Assembly (NCBI GenBank): GCA_949317995.1 | Contig: OX439044.1 | Coordinates: forward strand, 20,794,641-20,858,640 | Length of the DNA: 64,000 bases | Direction: 5' to 3' | From: Acholoe squamosa | Lineage: Eukaryota; Annelida; Polychaeta; Phyllodocida; Polynoidae | Shown: one piece after another, positions 36,880 through 49,150 of the stretch | Numbering within the stretch: the first letter of the stretch is position 1 | How the letters are laid out: the number at the start of each line of letters is the position of its first letter | The notes under the pieces: model-generated | The model's input: only the letters and a program-made list of their open reading frames with translations | Databases searched by the model: none | Told to the model about the DNA's origin: nothing | Program-made: the position numbers and the translations under genes

Positions 36880-39720
36880 ACTCCTAAAATATGGCTCTTT
36901 TGAAGGACTTGCTGCTCTAATAATTGGAGTGGCCAGCAAAAAGTCCAGGGGACTGTAGGCCTACTACCAAGATCCATGGTCTGCTGATTATATACAGGAC
37001 TGGGCGCATGTTTATAAATGTCACTGGGAATAGTATTCCAAAATCTCATATTGAAGTACTTGGTATGGGCCCACTATATAATCATATAGTCCATACAGGC
37101 TGATGTCTTTGGAAAGAATTGTATATCATTTACACAGTTTAATTCTACCCATTTTCACATATGATGCTTCTCCATGTGGTCATCATGAAATTCACAAAAT
37201 CATTCACAAAGTTGTACCATTAAAAGATGTCAGTGGACCACCTTAGATGAAACACGGTCACTTAAGAGGATATCGCCATTCTTTCAGTCAAAGTGAATTA
37301 CCAGCAAAACATCTGAAGTTTCCATACTAAACTTAGACATTTTTGCAACATTGATCTTTTAGTCAATCCATGTGAAATCAGAAATCCCGGCCTGTTCAAC
37401 TGCAGAAATCGGGCTTCCCTCTTAAAGGGTTTCTTTTATCGGATCTTTTCTAACTTAGAATGTCTCTCGTGACTTTTAAAAGGACATCTTTGAAAAATGC
37501 CATGCCCGTAAAGATAAATTCCTCTGGAATGCGCTGAACAGTATAAGGAATAATTCAAGAAGGCTGTGAAGAACTAAATATTACCCCCTTAAATAACTCT
37601 AACCACGGAAAGAATGTTGTAGACAATTTATTGGTTTGTAAATTATACACATCTATGAACAGATTATTAATGTTGTTTCTCGTAATGAAAATAAACAGCG
37701 ATGGTAGCTCCCGCCTTAGCTTTCAGTGTTAGGCAATTTCGGAAATCTCCTGCATGGATATAGGTGGAAATCACGCCATCTTTAGAATCCTAATGTTCGC
37801 ACAGGATTGGTTGGAGTAAGTTGAAAGGAGAGATTTCCTGGGGTGGTTATGTTGTGGGACCTACCAATAATTATAAATACATGTACTTTCTCAAAGAACC
37901 AAAGATGCATTAAAAGTAATGCTCACCAAACATCCATTTTCTACAAATGTGTGTGCATTTCCTTGGTCATTGGCACTCAAACCAAAACCATGTATACCAC
38001 AAAGCAACAACACTCCACACATGAAACCCAGAATTTATCAACACACAGATTGATATGCACAAATTATGCTTCGCTTGGGTACTTGATTATAATTACATTA
38101 CATATTATATGACCCACATACCTGACTTGAATCAGGAATTCATAATGTATTTATCTAGCAAAATCTATGCTTGAAATATTCGCTCATACTGGTGTATTCC
38201 AGGAACGCGCTGGGACTGTTGTACCTTTTCGGCTGCAAATGCCCTATCCAATCAAAGGTGTAAATTATCAGCTTATCATAGGAATGCTAAGAATAGGAAT
38301 GCTAATAATAGAATTGCTTTTCAACATATTATGCAAGGGTATATCCCCATTCAAACGTTAAGGATGAGACAACTTTTATCAAATGCAGTTAGAGCGTGAC
38401 ATAAACAAACGATATGGCAGTATTGATCAGTGGTTACTAACGACAAAATACATTAATAGCATCATACACTTTTTGTTGTGTACAATATACACACACCCCC
38501 TTTTACATTATTATGAGATATAACCATCATTAGAGCATCATCTAATCAGGACAATAGATCTACAGGGATTGCAAAAAAAAAACAACTCAGACCTTTACCA
38601 CATCCAATAAAACATGATTAGTCTAAGTATATTTTGCTTATCATTACCGTTATCATTCCATTATCACCATTTTTTTGGTGAAAATAAATAGCGAACACGT
38701 AGTTATTCACGATTAAGGTTTGCAAATTAATATAGCTTGAGGAAGACAAGAAAATAGTTATAGAGTTACAAATATCCAGAAGTAAATATAACAAAGTTGT
38801 TATAATGTATACGCTAATGATTACTTATGTTAACGCAATATTATTAGTACAGATGTAGAATTCTATATCAACCAGTAGGTCGTAATATAAAACCCTGCTA
38901 AGATAACTAGTTTTATAAGTGACTAGGTTGGGTTATTGAAAATCCGAAATAGGGATATATATGTAAATGTAAAATTACAGATGTTTGCTTGGTTTACCAA
39001 ACATGGGCCTGAAAAGCTACGCTTCAGGCTACTCCATCCTGGCGAAAGTTGGTCCAACCCAAGACACTTTTATTAAATTTTGATAATATTTATCTATATT
39101 CATACCTTTATAGTCGTAAATGGTTGAAAGATTGTGAGTTAGGAATTAAGGATAGCTGATATTGAAGAGATGATATTGTCCATTCGAGGGTTAAAAACTG
39201 CTTAGGCACCTAGTTAAAGTGTTGCTATTTGGAGAATAAATATTTTTTTTTATGTTCCCCCACAACAGTCATAAATCTCTATAATTAACAAGAAAGCAAT
39301 CTTCAGTTTCTAGTAAATCAAGAGACCTTTCTTTAAAAAGGTACTAGTATAAATTGCAGAAAACTTTTGTGAGTTAAACACACTGTCCGCCCCACCGAGT
39401 AGATATATACAGTAGCTTTGTATTCTGCAATACAGTTATAGTTGTTGTAGGTATGAACCTACATACTAGAAGGGCATTCTGGTGTATAGCCACAGGTGGT
39501 TGTACTGCCTACTTAAGGGGGTATTTATAGACCATTTAAAATTGCGGCTGAGAGTGCAGTTGAATGAGGGATAATTGTATTTCCATTATCAATGACCGAC
39601 CTTGTGAGTCCATGAAGTCATCTTCCAGTTGCTACTGCTTTTGTGGAAGCTTTTAAGCTCCAGAGGGGGAAATAATATGGCGAGTCTACAAACTCAAACC
39701 CACCGATTCTAGATGACAAA
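36880..39720. other. Non-coding stretch
   Basis: A+T-rich DNA with no ORF showing a domain, no splice-bounded exon with the host gene's cysteine pattern, and no clear terminal repeats. Confidence 0.5.
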
Positions 39721-39724
39721 TCTA

Positions 39725-40309
39725 TAGGTGAAGCTCCACTATGCGATTTTTGCCGAAAATCGGAGCTATTCTCACAAAAGCAGACACAAACACAGATTAT
39801 AGAGTGGCATTTGTTATTTTTTCAAGGTGTACATAGAAGATTGAGAGAGCTTTTTGTTTATGTGGGGAAGGCTTTGTGTACAATCTCAGGCACCTTTTTG
39901 TTATCAAAAGATGTTTTTGTTTACTAAATCAAGTTGACCTAATGTAAATATTGCAGACTTTCACACTGATTACTCTCTGCAACTCAACATCAGACAGATT
40001 TGATTTTTACAGTACAAGACCCTGCGATCTGTGTGACTGCTTTGTTGTTATTTATATTTTGCTGTGTTGATGTTTATAAATTATATTGAACTCCCACCCA
40101 ATCACAGAGTCTATGCAGGTGCAGGTTAGTTGGTAAATATGGCACACAAGGAGAGAGATCACCCATAAAATAACACCTGAAATCTCATGTTTACAATTTT
40201 GAATCTCATGTTTACAATATAGGAATGTCAACACCGTATACCTTAGGCACTATAGGGATAAAATTAGGTGAGAATGTACCAAAAAATCGCGTAGTGGAGC
40301 CTCACCTAT
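39725..40309. mobile_element. TIR element, AGGTGAGGCTCCACTACGCG family, copy 1
   Basis: Inverted ends of about 26 bp: AGGTGAAGCTCCACTATGCG at the left and the reverse complement of AGGTGAGGCTCCACTACGCG at the right, flanked by TA. About 585 bp, no coding capacity. Diverged copies lie at about 44920-45658 and 49925-50560, sharing AATCTCATGTTTACAAT and neighbouring sequence. Confidence 0.75.
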
Positions 40310-40540
40310 TGTAACCTGAAATACACCTCTTTTTTTGCTCTGATAGGAAGCCTTCATAAACATTACCATAGAACCTATTACACCATGTTCATTCCGTCCA
40401 TTCATCTCTGTGTTTAAGCGTCATACAATTAGAATATCAAAAGAACAGTTTCATTATGATCATTGAAATCCCACTAAAACTTTATAACAACATCCTCTTC
40501 ATGAAAAGGGAAGCATATAGTACAAAAGTGAATAGCAGTA

Positions 40541-40663
40541 TAGGTCTAGCAGAAAGGTATGCTGACTGATTTCTATCACAATAGGTCTAGCAGAAAGGTA
40601 TGCTGACTGATTTCTATCAGAAGAGGTCTAGCAGAAAGGTATACTGACTGATTTCTATCACAA
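40541..40663 (+). repeat. Three tandem copies of a ~41-bp unit
   Basis: The unit contains AGGTCTAGCAGAAAGGTATG followed by CTGACTGATTTCTATCA. It is repeated three times with one or two differences. Confidence 0.9.
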
Positions 40664-40945
40664 TCCATAATGATCATCCGTTATTATGATAATTATCATA
40701 ATATTGTACAAAGCCCATGTTGCATAGACCCTTCCTTTACACGATGCAGTAATGGGCCTTTGACTGCCTCAAAATTGCAAAAGATATTAGTAGAGGAGGG
40801 AATGTAGCACACAAGGAATCTTTTGCGATTTTAGGGAATATAATTATAATGCATAGAAAGATATAAACATCAACAAAGCCCGGACAACAAAGGCAAAATA
40901 TCCCAAACGGTAGGTGAGAAAACGCAACAGTGTCCTTGTGTTCTA

Positions 40946-41306
40946 GAAGTTGAATCCCACATGGCGAAAAAGGGCTCAAATATCTCTACGATTTTGAATC
41001 TGTTGCGATTTTGGGACGTACCCCAAAGTCACAAGGGGTATAACTACATTAGGGTGTACATAGAACACAAGGACACTGTTGTGTCTTCTCAATTACTCTT
41101 TGGGATAGTTTGCCTTTGTTGGTGTTTACCCTATAATATCTGCGTGTTATATATTGTCTGGCCAAAAATCTCAAGGGAGTGCTTGTGTTCTATCCCCCCT
41201 ACTGTAGTTATACCTATTGCCAATTTGAGGTAGTCCCCAAAATCGAAAGAGATGGAAAAACGCAGAGATATTTATGCCCTGAATCGCCATGTGGGATTTG
41301 ACCTTA
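40946..41306. mobile_element. MITE, GAATCCCACATGGCGA family, copy 1
   Basis: About 360 bp. The inverted ends contain GAATCCCACATGGCGA and AAATATCTCT spaced alike, giving about 45 bp of TIR. It is the best-preserved member of a family scattered from 40.9 to 52.3 kb. Confidence 0.8.
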
Positions 41307-41316
41307 TATACTCTAC

Positions 41317-43469
41317 TGGGTCACTCTCACCAGATTGGTGCAGGTCTGAAAATAGGGGGTTATTCATTTTGAAGACTTGTGTAAAATTATTTTGTATCAT
41401 ATTTGTACATTTGTTATTTTTCCCATGTCAGATAGGCTTACACCTACATGGCAAAAATAATTTCATTGTAAAACAGGTCATATTTTTTTGTTACCTAAGG
41501 TCAGAAAGGCCTAAAATGCCCTTTTTTCACAATAAGCCTTCTCCAAGCCACTGAAATCTCACAATATTATTTTTTATTGTAATATCATGTATTAATAATG
41601 TGTACATGTGTACAAATACCTCTCTTCCCCACCCCCTGAACATTTTTATCACCTCTTAAGTCTTCTCTTTTTAATTTCTTGCTACAAATAGCAAATGGTC
41701 AAAGAGCCGCCCTTGGGTGGCTCTTTGACCACTTACTCTGTTTGATTTCTTTTCACATTTTTAATATCTTGATTTTGAATATTCTCATATTATCCTATAT
41801 TTTTCCCAAAGAAAGGGGACACTCAGCTAGTTAAGCTCATCTTTTTAATTAGTGTTGAAGGTGATATTTTTTTTCCATGGCCTTCCAAAGTCTAGTTTTA
41901 CCTTCTTCATTTAGATGGGTGGCTCTTTGACCACTTGGACAGTTTGCTCTATATTTCTGATACACTTGGTATTTAACTATAACCTTTATGTTCATTATGA
42001 TAACGATGATAGGTCCTGTCTGTTGGTCAATCATACGAAACTGAGAAATATTATGGAAATTAGCAAGGTCCAAAGAAGAGGTGGTTTTTTGACCACTTGG
42101 GTGGCTCTTTGACCACTTGGGTGGCTCTTTGACCACCTGATATAAATGCATGAAATTACTATAATCATGAATTATTAAGAACACCAGTTCGATATTCAAT
42201 GATGTGTACAGCTTACACAGACCATTCTGACTTTTGAAAAATACATTTGAGAGTTTTTAAAGATTAATGGGGCCTATTTGGCCATTTGGATGGCTCTTTG
42301 ACCAGCTGGGGTGGCTCTTTGACCACCTGGGGTGGCTATTTGACCAGCTGATATAAATCCATGAATTTACAATAATCATAAAGGATTGAGAATGCAAATT
42401 AGATGTGTAAGGAAATGTACAGCCTTTGCACTCTATTTTGATTTTAAAAATTTATTTTGAGACTTTCTTTTGGACTACTGGGAGCCTATTTGACCATTTA
42501 GGTGGCTCTTTGACCACCTGAGGCCAGCTATGATAATGGCATGACTTCACCATAATTATGAGTAATTACAAATGCAAATTGAATGTATAATGATGTACAG
42601 ATCCCATGCCCTCTATTCTGACATCTAAAACAATATCTTTTGAACATTTTTGAGGGTATTTTGGTGGCTATTTAACCAATAGGTGGCTCTTTGACCACTT
42701 GGGGCGGCTCTTTGACCAGCTGAGATAATGCCATGACTTTACTATAATCGTGAATAATTACAAATACAAATTAGATGCATAATGATGTATATAGCCTATG
42801 AACTATACCCTGACCGTTTGAAAATATTTTGAAACACTTTCAAGACTATTGGGGGCCTTTTTTGGCCATTTGGGTGGCTCTTTGACCACTTACGGTGGCT
42901 CTTTGACCACCACCTGTGGCATGAATGTAAACCAATATAACTATAACAATATTTGAAAATTTACCCAGGGTATTGTACATCTTTGGAAACAATAGGCTTT
43001 AAGCAAAATGTGAAAAATGCTTAAACCCACATAAGTGACCCCAGGTACATACACAAAAACTGCAAAGTTTATAAAAGGCAAAGTCCTAGAAAAAGGGCAG
43101 AAAAAATAATTAGGAGACCCATCAATTTTTTATAAGTCAATAAAATACAAATGTTTTTAAATAATATTATAGAACTTACCATAACCTTTTCTATGGTGTA
43201 AAATAGTAAACCCTTTGTTGAAGGAAAATTGGCAAAAAAAAATATAATCAGTAGGCCTCCTAGGTGGCCAAAGAGCCACCTATAAACCACACATGGCAAA
43301 AAGACTCCATTGTTAATAATATTTAATCATATATTTAAGGAAAAAGGAATGTGTAACAAGATCCATCTATACATATATTTTCCATGTGCCAAAGGATTAC
43401 ACTGAACTCCTAAATATCATTTTTCACTATCTCATATCAGACCTGCACCAATCTGGTGAGAGTGACCCA
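41317..43469. mobile_element. TIR element carrying an internal satellite
   Basis: Perfect 32-bp inverted ends at 41318-41349 and 43437-43468, beginning GGGTCACTCTCACCAGAT. Almost the entire interior is built from repeats of GGTGGCTCTTTGACCACTTG within ~190-bp higher-order units. There is no long ORF. No target duplication could be assigned confidently. Confidence 0.85.
41697..43285. repeat. Nested satellite: 20-bp GGTGGCTCTTTGACCACTTG in ~190-bp units
   Basis: The 20-mer occurs in clusters of one to three: 41716, 41917, 42081-42140 (three in tandem), 42288-42350, 42500, 42680-42720 and 42880-42910. A reverse copy lies near 43262. Between clusters is a diverged ~140-bp spacer with ATGA-rich sequence (for example ACTATAATCATGAA). 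The cluster period is about 185-205 bp. At 41697-41733 two copies face each other as a hairpin. Confidence 0.88.
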
Positions 43470-43740
43470 TTTAGTCTGTAGCCATGTCCCTTGTGAATTT
43501 GAGACAGGTTCCAAATTCGCAACAGATTCAAAATCGCAGAGGTGTTTGAGTCATTTTTTTCACATATGGGATTCGACCTAATGGAGGCCTCTCACTGCAG
43601 GTAGTATCACTGCTAGTATAACTATTTCAAATGACATCTTTCCTACGTAAAATTTTCAATTAAGAATTACACAGATTGCATAAATTGGGCTAGCTAGGAT
43701 GGCTATAGCAGAAATGTGTTAACAAACGTTGTAATTCCTA

Positions 43741-43970
43741 TAGATTGAATCCTACACGGCGATTTAGTCCTCCAATATATCTGTAATTTTGTGCTTTGCA
43801 TTTAGGGGCGTCTCTGAGCCCCTAGATTGCAAGAATAGCTGCCTATTGGGTCTGCTATCACTCTAGGCTTCAGCATAAGTTGAACAATCCTCAGGAACGC
43901 TCCTAGAATCCTTGCAAGGGACAAAATCGCAGAGATATTTGAGCCCTAAATCGCCATGTGGGATTCGACA
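43741..43970. mobile_element. MITE, GAATCCCACATGGCGA family, short copy
   Basis: Ends GATTGAATCCTACACGGCGA and AAATCGCCATGTGGGATTCG in inverted orientation. It is followed directly by an extra right end (43971-44026). Confidence 0.7.
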
Positions 43971-44032
43971 GATTCAAAATCATAGAGATATTTCAGCCAT
44001 TTTTCGCCATGTGGGATTCGACCTTAAACATT

Positions 44033-44661
44033 AAGGTTGAATCCCACGATGCAATTTTGGCTGAAAAGTTTCTGCAATTTAGTCATCTTTTGCAATCTGG
44101 GGCCCTGCCCTTATATTGCAAGACCTATAATGGCCACGGGGGACTTTAATTGCAAGGAATCCCTTGTAGATTTGCTCTGAAGTTAAGATCTTTATATTTA
44201 GATATTTTTCCTTGCTTAAGCGAAAAGTTTCTGCAATTTACAAAATTCCCTTACAATTTACAGAAATGGATAAAGTCACTGACGAATAGGGATGTGTGTT
44301 CACTTCAACTTGCAACCCAAGTCCCACTATGCAATCTAAACTTGCCCCATACCCTGCAATTTGTATGCAAAATGTCTGTATAAATTATACACAGAGTTCA
44401 ATTTCAGTCTCATTCTGCACTGTGCTTGCCTACAACAGCTTGCAAATTCAATATCAAGGAGAATGGCATTGCAATTTAACACAGCTTAAAGATCTACATT
44501 ACAAGGCTTAGGGGTCAGTTAAATTGCAACAGTCGGATTTGTAAAATGCAATGGCATGTCAGAAGCCTTGCAATTTGCAGTAAAGGAAGGTCCCCTTATC
44601 TGCAAGAGTTCCCAAATTGCAAGAACTTTCCAGAGTTAGATCACATTGTGGAATTCGACCT
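44033..44661. mobile_element. TIR element of ~630 bp, copy 1
   Basis: Ends AGGTTGAATCCCACGATGCA and the inverted counterpart TTGTGGAATTCGACCT. The interior matches, in reverse orientation, the element at 47659-48304, for example around CAACTTGCAACCCAAGTCCC. No ORF of interest. Confidence 0.75.
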
Positions 44662-44861
44662 ATACCCTCATGAATGTCATGTTTACAAGAACATCGTATA
44701 CACTGTAGTAAGTAAGGCTGATAGCGATATCAACCAGTGAAGAGGAACGGTAGTCTGGGGGCCAACTGAAATTTAAAAAAAAAGAAACGATAAGACAATT
44801 GATAATAAGATAAGAGTCTGGGTGATATACTAATTTGATGTTAACCCTTTTCCTACTGATA

Positions 44862-44920
44862 GTGCATTAATACATGCACTATTGCCAGTATTGCAGATAG
44901 TGCATTAATGCACTACCATG
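44862..44920. repeat. Palindromic TAGTGCATTAATGCACTA cluster
   Basis: An 18-bp perfect palindrome, plus an imperfect partner ~35 bp upstream (AGTGCATTAATACATGCACT). Confidence 0.6.
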
Positions 44921-45658
44921 GAAAGCGTCAATATTCATCAAGTTGCTTTTGTTGTTGCAATTTTGGGGTCCATAAACAATGTCATTGATATCATGTTCTA
45001 CGTGTTTCTTTATATAAATTATTTACTCTGGTACTGTATTGCTAACATGGTGCATTGTTCTAAAAAATGGCTGGTGGTGGGAATGTATGACTTGTGTCGA
45101 GTACAGCTGTTATGCACTGGCTTTGGCATTGGTAAAAATATGTTGTGAAGCTGCTATGCTTATAGGCCCTATGCTGAAAGCAAATACCTTCCGTGATTTT
45201 GCATGTGGTCTCCTAAATCTCATGTGTACAATTTAAGAATTTCAACAGCCTATAAGGTCAAATTCCACATGGCGAATTAGAGCTTAAATACCTCTACGGT
45301 TTACTACCTCTTGTAAGTTTGGAGACTATACACCAAAAATCGCAACAAATATAAGGACAGGAGGGAGTATAGAACACATGAACACTTTTGCGATTTTGGG
45401 ACAGAAAATATGCAATACACAAAGATGTAGTCATAAATAAAGGCAAAATGTTTCAAATAGTTTAAGAGAAAATGTGTTCTATATTACCCACTAACGTTTA
45501 TCTTCTGCGATTTAGAGGTAGTCCCAGGTAGTAAATGACAGCGAGATATTTGAGTCCTAATTCGCTATGTACGATTAAACCTATACATTAGGCATTGTCT
45601 GTATTGCCTTTCATGAGGATGTACCAAAGAAATCGCGTACTGGGGCTTCAGCTAATGT
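44920..45658. mobile_element. Diverged AGGTGAGGCTCC-family element interrupted by a MITE
   Basis: Segments at about 45200-45252 and 45593-45658 align to the right part of the element at 39725-40309. The GAATCCCACATGGCGA-family MITE at 45253-45592 sits between them. The left boundary is uncertain. Confidence 0.5.
45253..45592. mobile_element. MITE, GAATCCCACATGGCGA family, nested copy
   Basis: Ends AGGTCAAATTCCACATGGCG and TTCGCTATGTACGATTAAACCT in inverted orientation. ATA lies on both sides, where the related uninterrupted copies have it once. Confidence 0.7.
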
Positions 45659-45826
45659 CAGGATTAAATATTATGTGAATGGTCCACAAAGGTAGTGTAT
45701 AGGAGTCATAGCTACATACAATTAATGCTGTTTAGAAATTTACCGATTTAACGAGCTTTGAACCATGGGTTTTAATTAAAAATAAGGTTAGAGAGCTATG
45801 TTATATTTACCCACTTGGCATAAAAA

Positions 45827-46045
45827 AAGTCAACATTAAAAACGTTTTTCAAACATTTGCTTTAAATGTAAAAGAAAGTCAAAACATGTACTCAAAAAAC
45901 GCTTCTCTTTAACGTTTTATAAAACGTTTATTTTTTTGGTTAAAAAACGTAATTTTTTACATAGAAATAACTTAAAAACGTTTTGCAAAGGTTTTTTTAC
46001 CCAAACCTAACAACGTTTGCAAACGTTTGAAATACGTTTTTTGAC
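45827..46045. mobile_element. MITE rich in AAACGTTT palindromes
   Basis: About 220 bp with ends GTCAACATTAAAAACGTTTT and inverted GTCAAAAAACGTATTTCAAA. It contains about nine ACGTT/AACGT palindromic cores. It ends 38 bp from the splice donor of the exon at 46083-46294. Confidence 0.7.
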
Positions 46046-46082
46046 AGGTGGGAAGGGATGGCAATAAAGAAAGGGTACTTAC

Positions 46083-46294
46083 GTGAAATCTGAAAGATTG
46101 TTTTAGACGGATCATAGGTAAAGGGATAGAATATTCTAATTCCACAAATATGGATATTTAAAGGCAGCATAGGGTCCACTGTGTCTCCGGTGATCACCTC
46201 AACAAGCTTTTGCATAGCTTGCTCCAGACGATTGTGCAGGAATGTACATTGTCTTATGATATCAGAGATACACCCGACATAACTCCAAATATTT
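46083..46294 (-). CDS. Host exon F: cysteine-rich module, second-half exon
   Basis: Last visible exon of a minus-strand gene. Acceptor TTTGCTTTCAG precedes NIWSYVGCISDIIRQC; donor is CAC/GTAAGTAC. It starts with one leftover codon base and ends with one, matching the preceding exon (which ends on two). The cysteine pattern is C-x7-C-x33-C, the B/D/F type (compare C-x7-C-x23-C in exons 52026-52174 and 57134-57306). The next exon, presumably C-x13-C type, was not found to the left. Confidence 0.78.
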
Positions 46295-46339
46295 CTGAAA
46301 GCAAACAAATAGATTAGGTTCATGTGATATATTTTTACA

Positions 46340-47420
46340 CCACCGCCCTGTCAGGTCTTTGGTTGACAAATACGTGTTCAGCTGACAAAAGGGTACCCTA
46401 GCCTGGGCGCTTTACCTGACAAAAGTTGCTTTAAAGCACAAAATTCTTTACCTGACAAAAAAACTTTACTTTACAAAAATCTTTATGCCAAAAAATGGTT
46501 AGCTGACAAACCCTATATATAGATGTCTTATGTACCAAAGTGGACTGGGCAATCGACCATTTTTAGCTAACAATCCCTATACAATTCTTAGGTACCAAAC
46601 TGGGCTTGGAAATCAATCTGTCTTAGAAAACACTATTATCGATGTCTTACGTTCCAAATCGAGCATGGAAATTGACCAGTATTTATCTAACAATCCCTAT
46701 TATAGAAGTCTAATGTACCAAACTGGCCTTGGAAATCGACCAGTCCTTAGCTTACAAAACCTGAATACAGTTTCTAGGTACAAATCAAAGCTGTGAAATC
46801 AACCAGACTGGGCTTTGTTATCAACCAGTCTTTGGCTAACAAACCATATACTCAGGCCTTATATACAAAACTGGGTGTGGAAACTGATCGGTCTTTAGCT
46901 GACAAACCCTTATGTACAGCTCTTGGGTACTAAACCTGGCGTGGAGATCGACCAGTCTTTACCTAACAAACCCTATACTGAGGTCCTATTTACCAAAGTG
47001 GTTTGGAAACCATCCAGTCATTGGCTAACAAACCCCATCTACATTTCTATAGGCTTTGTTAGCTCAATTCAGGTTGATATTTGATGAAGCCAAGTTTGAT
47101 CGATAAGACTTCCCTATATATAGGTTTTGTAAGTTAGGGACTGGTCAATTTCTTAGCTCAGTCTGGTTTCATATGCATAGGACTTGTGTATAAGGTTTGT
47201 TAGCTAACGGCAGGTTAATATTCATGCTCGGTTTGGTATATTAGACTTCTCTATAGGGTTTGTCAGGTAAAGACAGGTGGATCCCCTACTTTGGTACCTA
47301 AAAACCATATGTATGATTTATTAGCTAAAGGCTGGTCGATTGCCAAGCCCAATATGGTACATAAGTCCTCAGTATAGGGTGTTAGCTAAACCTTTTGTTG
47401 ACTAAAGCCCTTTATCAGCT
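46340..47420. repeat. Minisatellite of ~64 bp in head-to-head inverted halves
   Basis: From about 46380 to 47035, units contain TTAGCTAACAAACCCTATA followed by TGTACCAAACTGGGCTTGGA and ATCGACCAGTC, period about 60-66 bp. From about 47045 to 47400 the same units run in the opposite orientation (AGGGTTTGTTAGCTAA ... GACTGGTCGAT). The turning point is near 47040. Confidence 0.82.
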
Positions 47421-47551
47421 AATTCATGGAGAACATGATGGGACAGACATTTTTGACACTCTAAATATAAACCCACCTACAAAACAATAAGCAGAAAATC
47501 TTTGAATTTTTGGAAGGCAAGGTGACTTTGCCAATAAAGGATTCTGCAATT

Positions 47552-47658
47552 TAAGGTTGAATCCCACTTGGCGTTCTGGGGCCCAAACATTTTTGCGATT
47601 TTTCCTGTTGCGTTGTATGGCCCGTTGTTGATTCTTCAATTCATTTTGAATCCTGCAT
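47552..47658. mobile_element. Fragment of GAATCCCACATGGCGA-family MITE
   Basis: A left end, AAGGTTGAATCCCACTTGGC, with a GCGATTTTT stretch. No matching right end was found before the next element. Confidence 0.5.
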
Positions 47659-48304
47659 TAAGGTCGAATTCCATGTTGCAATCTCTCCTTTGAAAGTTCT
47701 TGCAATTTGGGAGCTCTGGCAAATAGCGGGTCTTGCCTTTACTGTAAATTGCAAGGCTTCTAACATGCCATTACATTTTCCAAATCCCACAGCTGCATTC
47801 AAAATGAGCTCTCAGCCTTGCAATGTAGACTTTATGAGAAAAGTAGCCTGTATTAAATCACAATCCCTTCATCATTGATGTTGAATTTGCAAGCTATTGT
47901 GTGCAAACAGTGTGTAGAATAAGACACAGATTGAACTCTGTGTATGAGCTCAGAATAGACAAAATTGCAATGTATGGTAAAAGATCACACTGCATAAGGT
48001 GGGACTTGGGTTGCAAGTTCAAATGAACACATAATACCTATTTTCAAGGGATTTATCTAACTTTCTCATAAATTTCAAAAGAATCCTGAAAATTGCAGAA
48101 ACTTTTCACTTAAGCAAGGGAAAATATCTAAATAAAATTATAAAGATCTTAACTTGTATCCAAATCTGTTTCATTGCTTTTAAAATCACCTGTAGGCGTT
48201 ATAGGTCTTGCAATATGGGGAGAGAGCTAGCTCCATATTGCAACAGATGACTAGATTGCAGAAACCTTTTAGCAAAAATTGCACCAAGGGATTCGACCTT
48301 TAGG
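47659..48304. mobile_element. TIR element of ~630 bp, copy 2 (reverse)
   Basis: Reverse-oriented counterpart of 44033-44661. Ends are AAGGTCGAATTCCATGTTGC and GGGATTCGACCTT. Internal matches include GGGACTTGGGTTGCAAGTT. Confidence 0.75.
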
Positions 48305-48534
48305 TAGAAGTCCAATTAGCAGTAATCCTTGCGATTTATGGGCTCAATAAGTGCTTTACAATGCAACAGACATCATTACAGAGATATTAATGTCCCGAAT
48401 TGCCATATGGGATTCAACTTGTCATTGGGGGCATTACGTTTGCTGCAGATCACATGGGTTCTAGCACTTTTCAAATCCCACTGTTGTAGTAAAAGGGGCC
48501 TTTCAGTCTTGCAATATAGATCCTATGAGACGAG

Positions 48535-48684
48535 TAAGGAAACATTCAACAATTATGTCACTGTTATTTAGGCATTTTTCAGGACCCACCCACCCTCTTG
48601 TCACTGTTTTTGTATGGAACATATAGAGGAACCCAAAGATCCCCCCGCCCCCTAAGCAGTGACGTAATTGTTTAACTTTCCCTA
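48535..48684. mobile_element. MITE, AAGGGAACGTTCAACAATTA family, copy 1
   Basis: Inverted ends TAAGGAAACATTCAACAATT and GTAATTGTTTAACTTTCCCT. The interior matches the copy at 51664-51820 in reverse orientation (GGACCCACCCA, GAGGAACCCA). Confidence 0.75.
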
Positions 48685-48854
48685 AGCTGTTTGCAAATTG
48701 CTATTGCTATTGAAATGGCAAGCTTAAGTGGGTAAACCTAGTGTACAATTAGATTAGGATGGAAAATTGTGTATAGACATAATTGCAAAATGGTAAAGGA
48801 TTAGATCTATCACAGAGTGGAATTTAGTATGCAAATTGAAGGCAACAGGCATAC

Positions 48855-49150
48855 AGGAGGGTATCTCAAAAAGATTGGGAAACCAGTTCTCACCGTAACT
48901 ATTTGATCCTGCAGTTCTCCTACATTTCTCACCCTAAGAACAAACTTCCTTGCTTGACCTCTGCTACAAGTGAACTGCACGGAAATAGGTTGAGTTGCAA
49001 AATAAGAGACTGGACCCCTCCTATACCACTCCTATAACTGACTCCCTCTTTACAATACAAGAGGGAATCCACTCCAGAAGGTCAGTGAGTTCAATTTTGG
49101 AATTATCACCTCCGACAGGATCAATTCCAAATCTTTTTGAGATACCCTCC
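48855..49150. mobile_element. MITE, GGAGGGTATCTCAAAAAGAT ends
   Basis: About 296 bp with near-perfect inverted ends (GGAGGGTATCTCAAAAAGAT at the left, its complement at the right). It is flanked by short ATAC/GTAT-containing sequence. Confidence 0.78.

Noticed and set aside
41697-43285. CRISPR-like repeat array
   Set aside because: Repeats are degenerate, clustered in tandem and part of a higher-order satellite with homologous spacers inside a eukaryotic transposon; no cas-like genes.
44918-45148. 76-codon plus-strand ORF with hydrophobic stretches
   Set aside because: It falls inside a diverged TIR element whose other copies do not keep the frame.
46530-46796. 88-codon ORF with apparent 20-21-residue repeats (YQTGLGN type)
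   Set aside because: It is the translation of the ~64-bp minisatellite. Other units of the same array contain stops and frame changes, and the array turns over at 47040.
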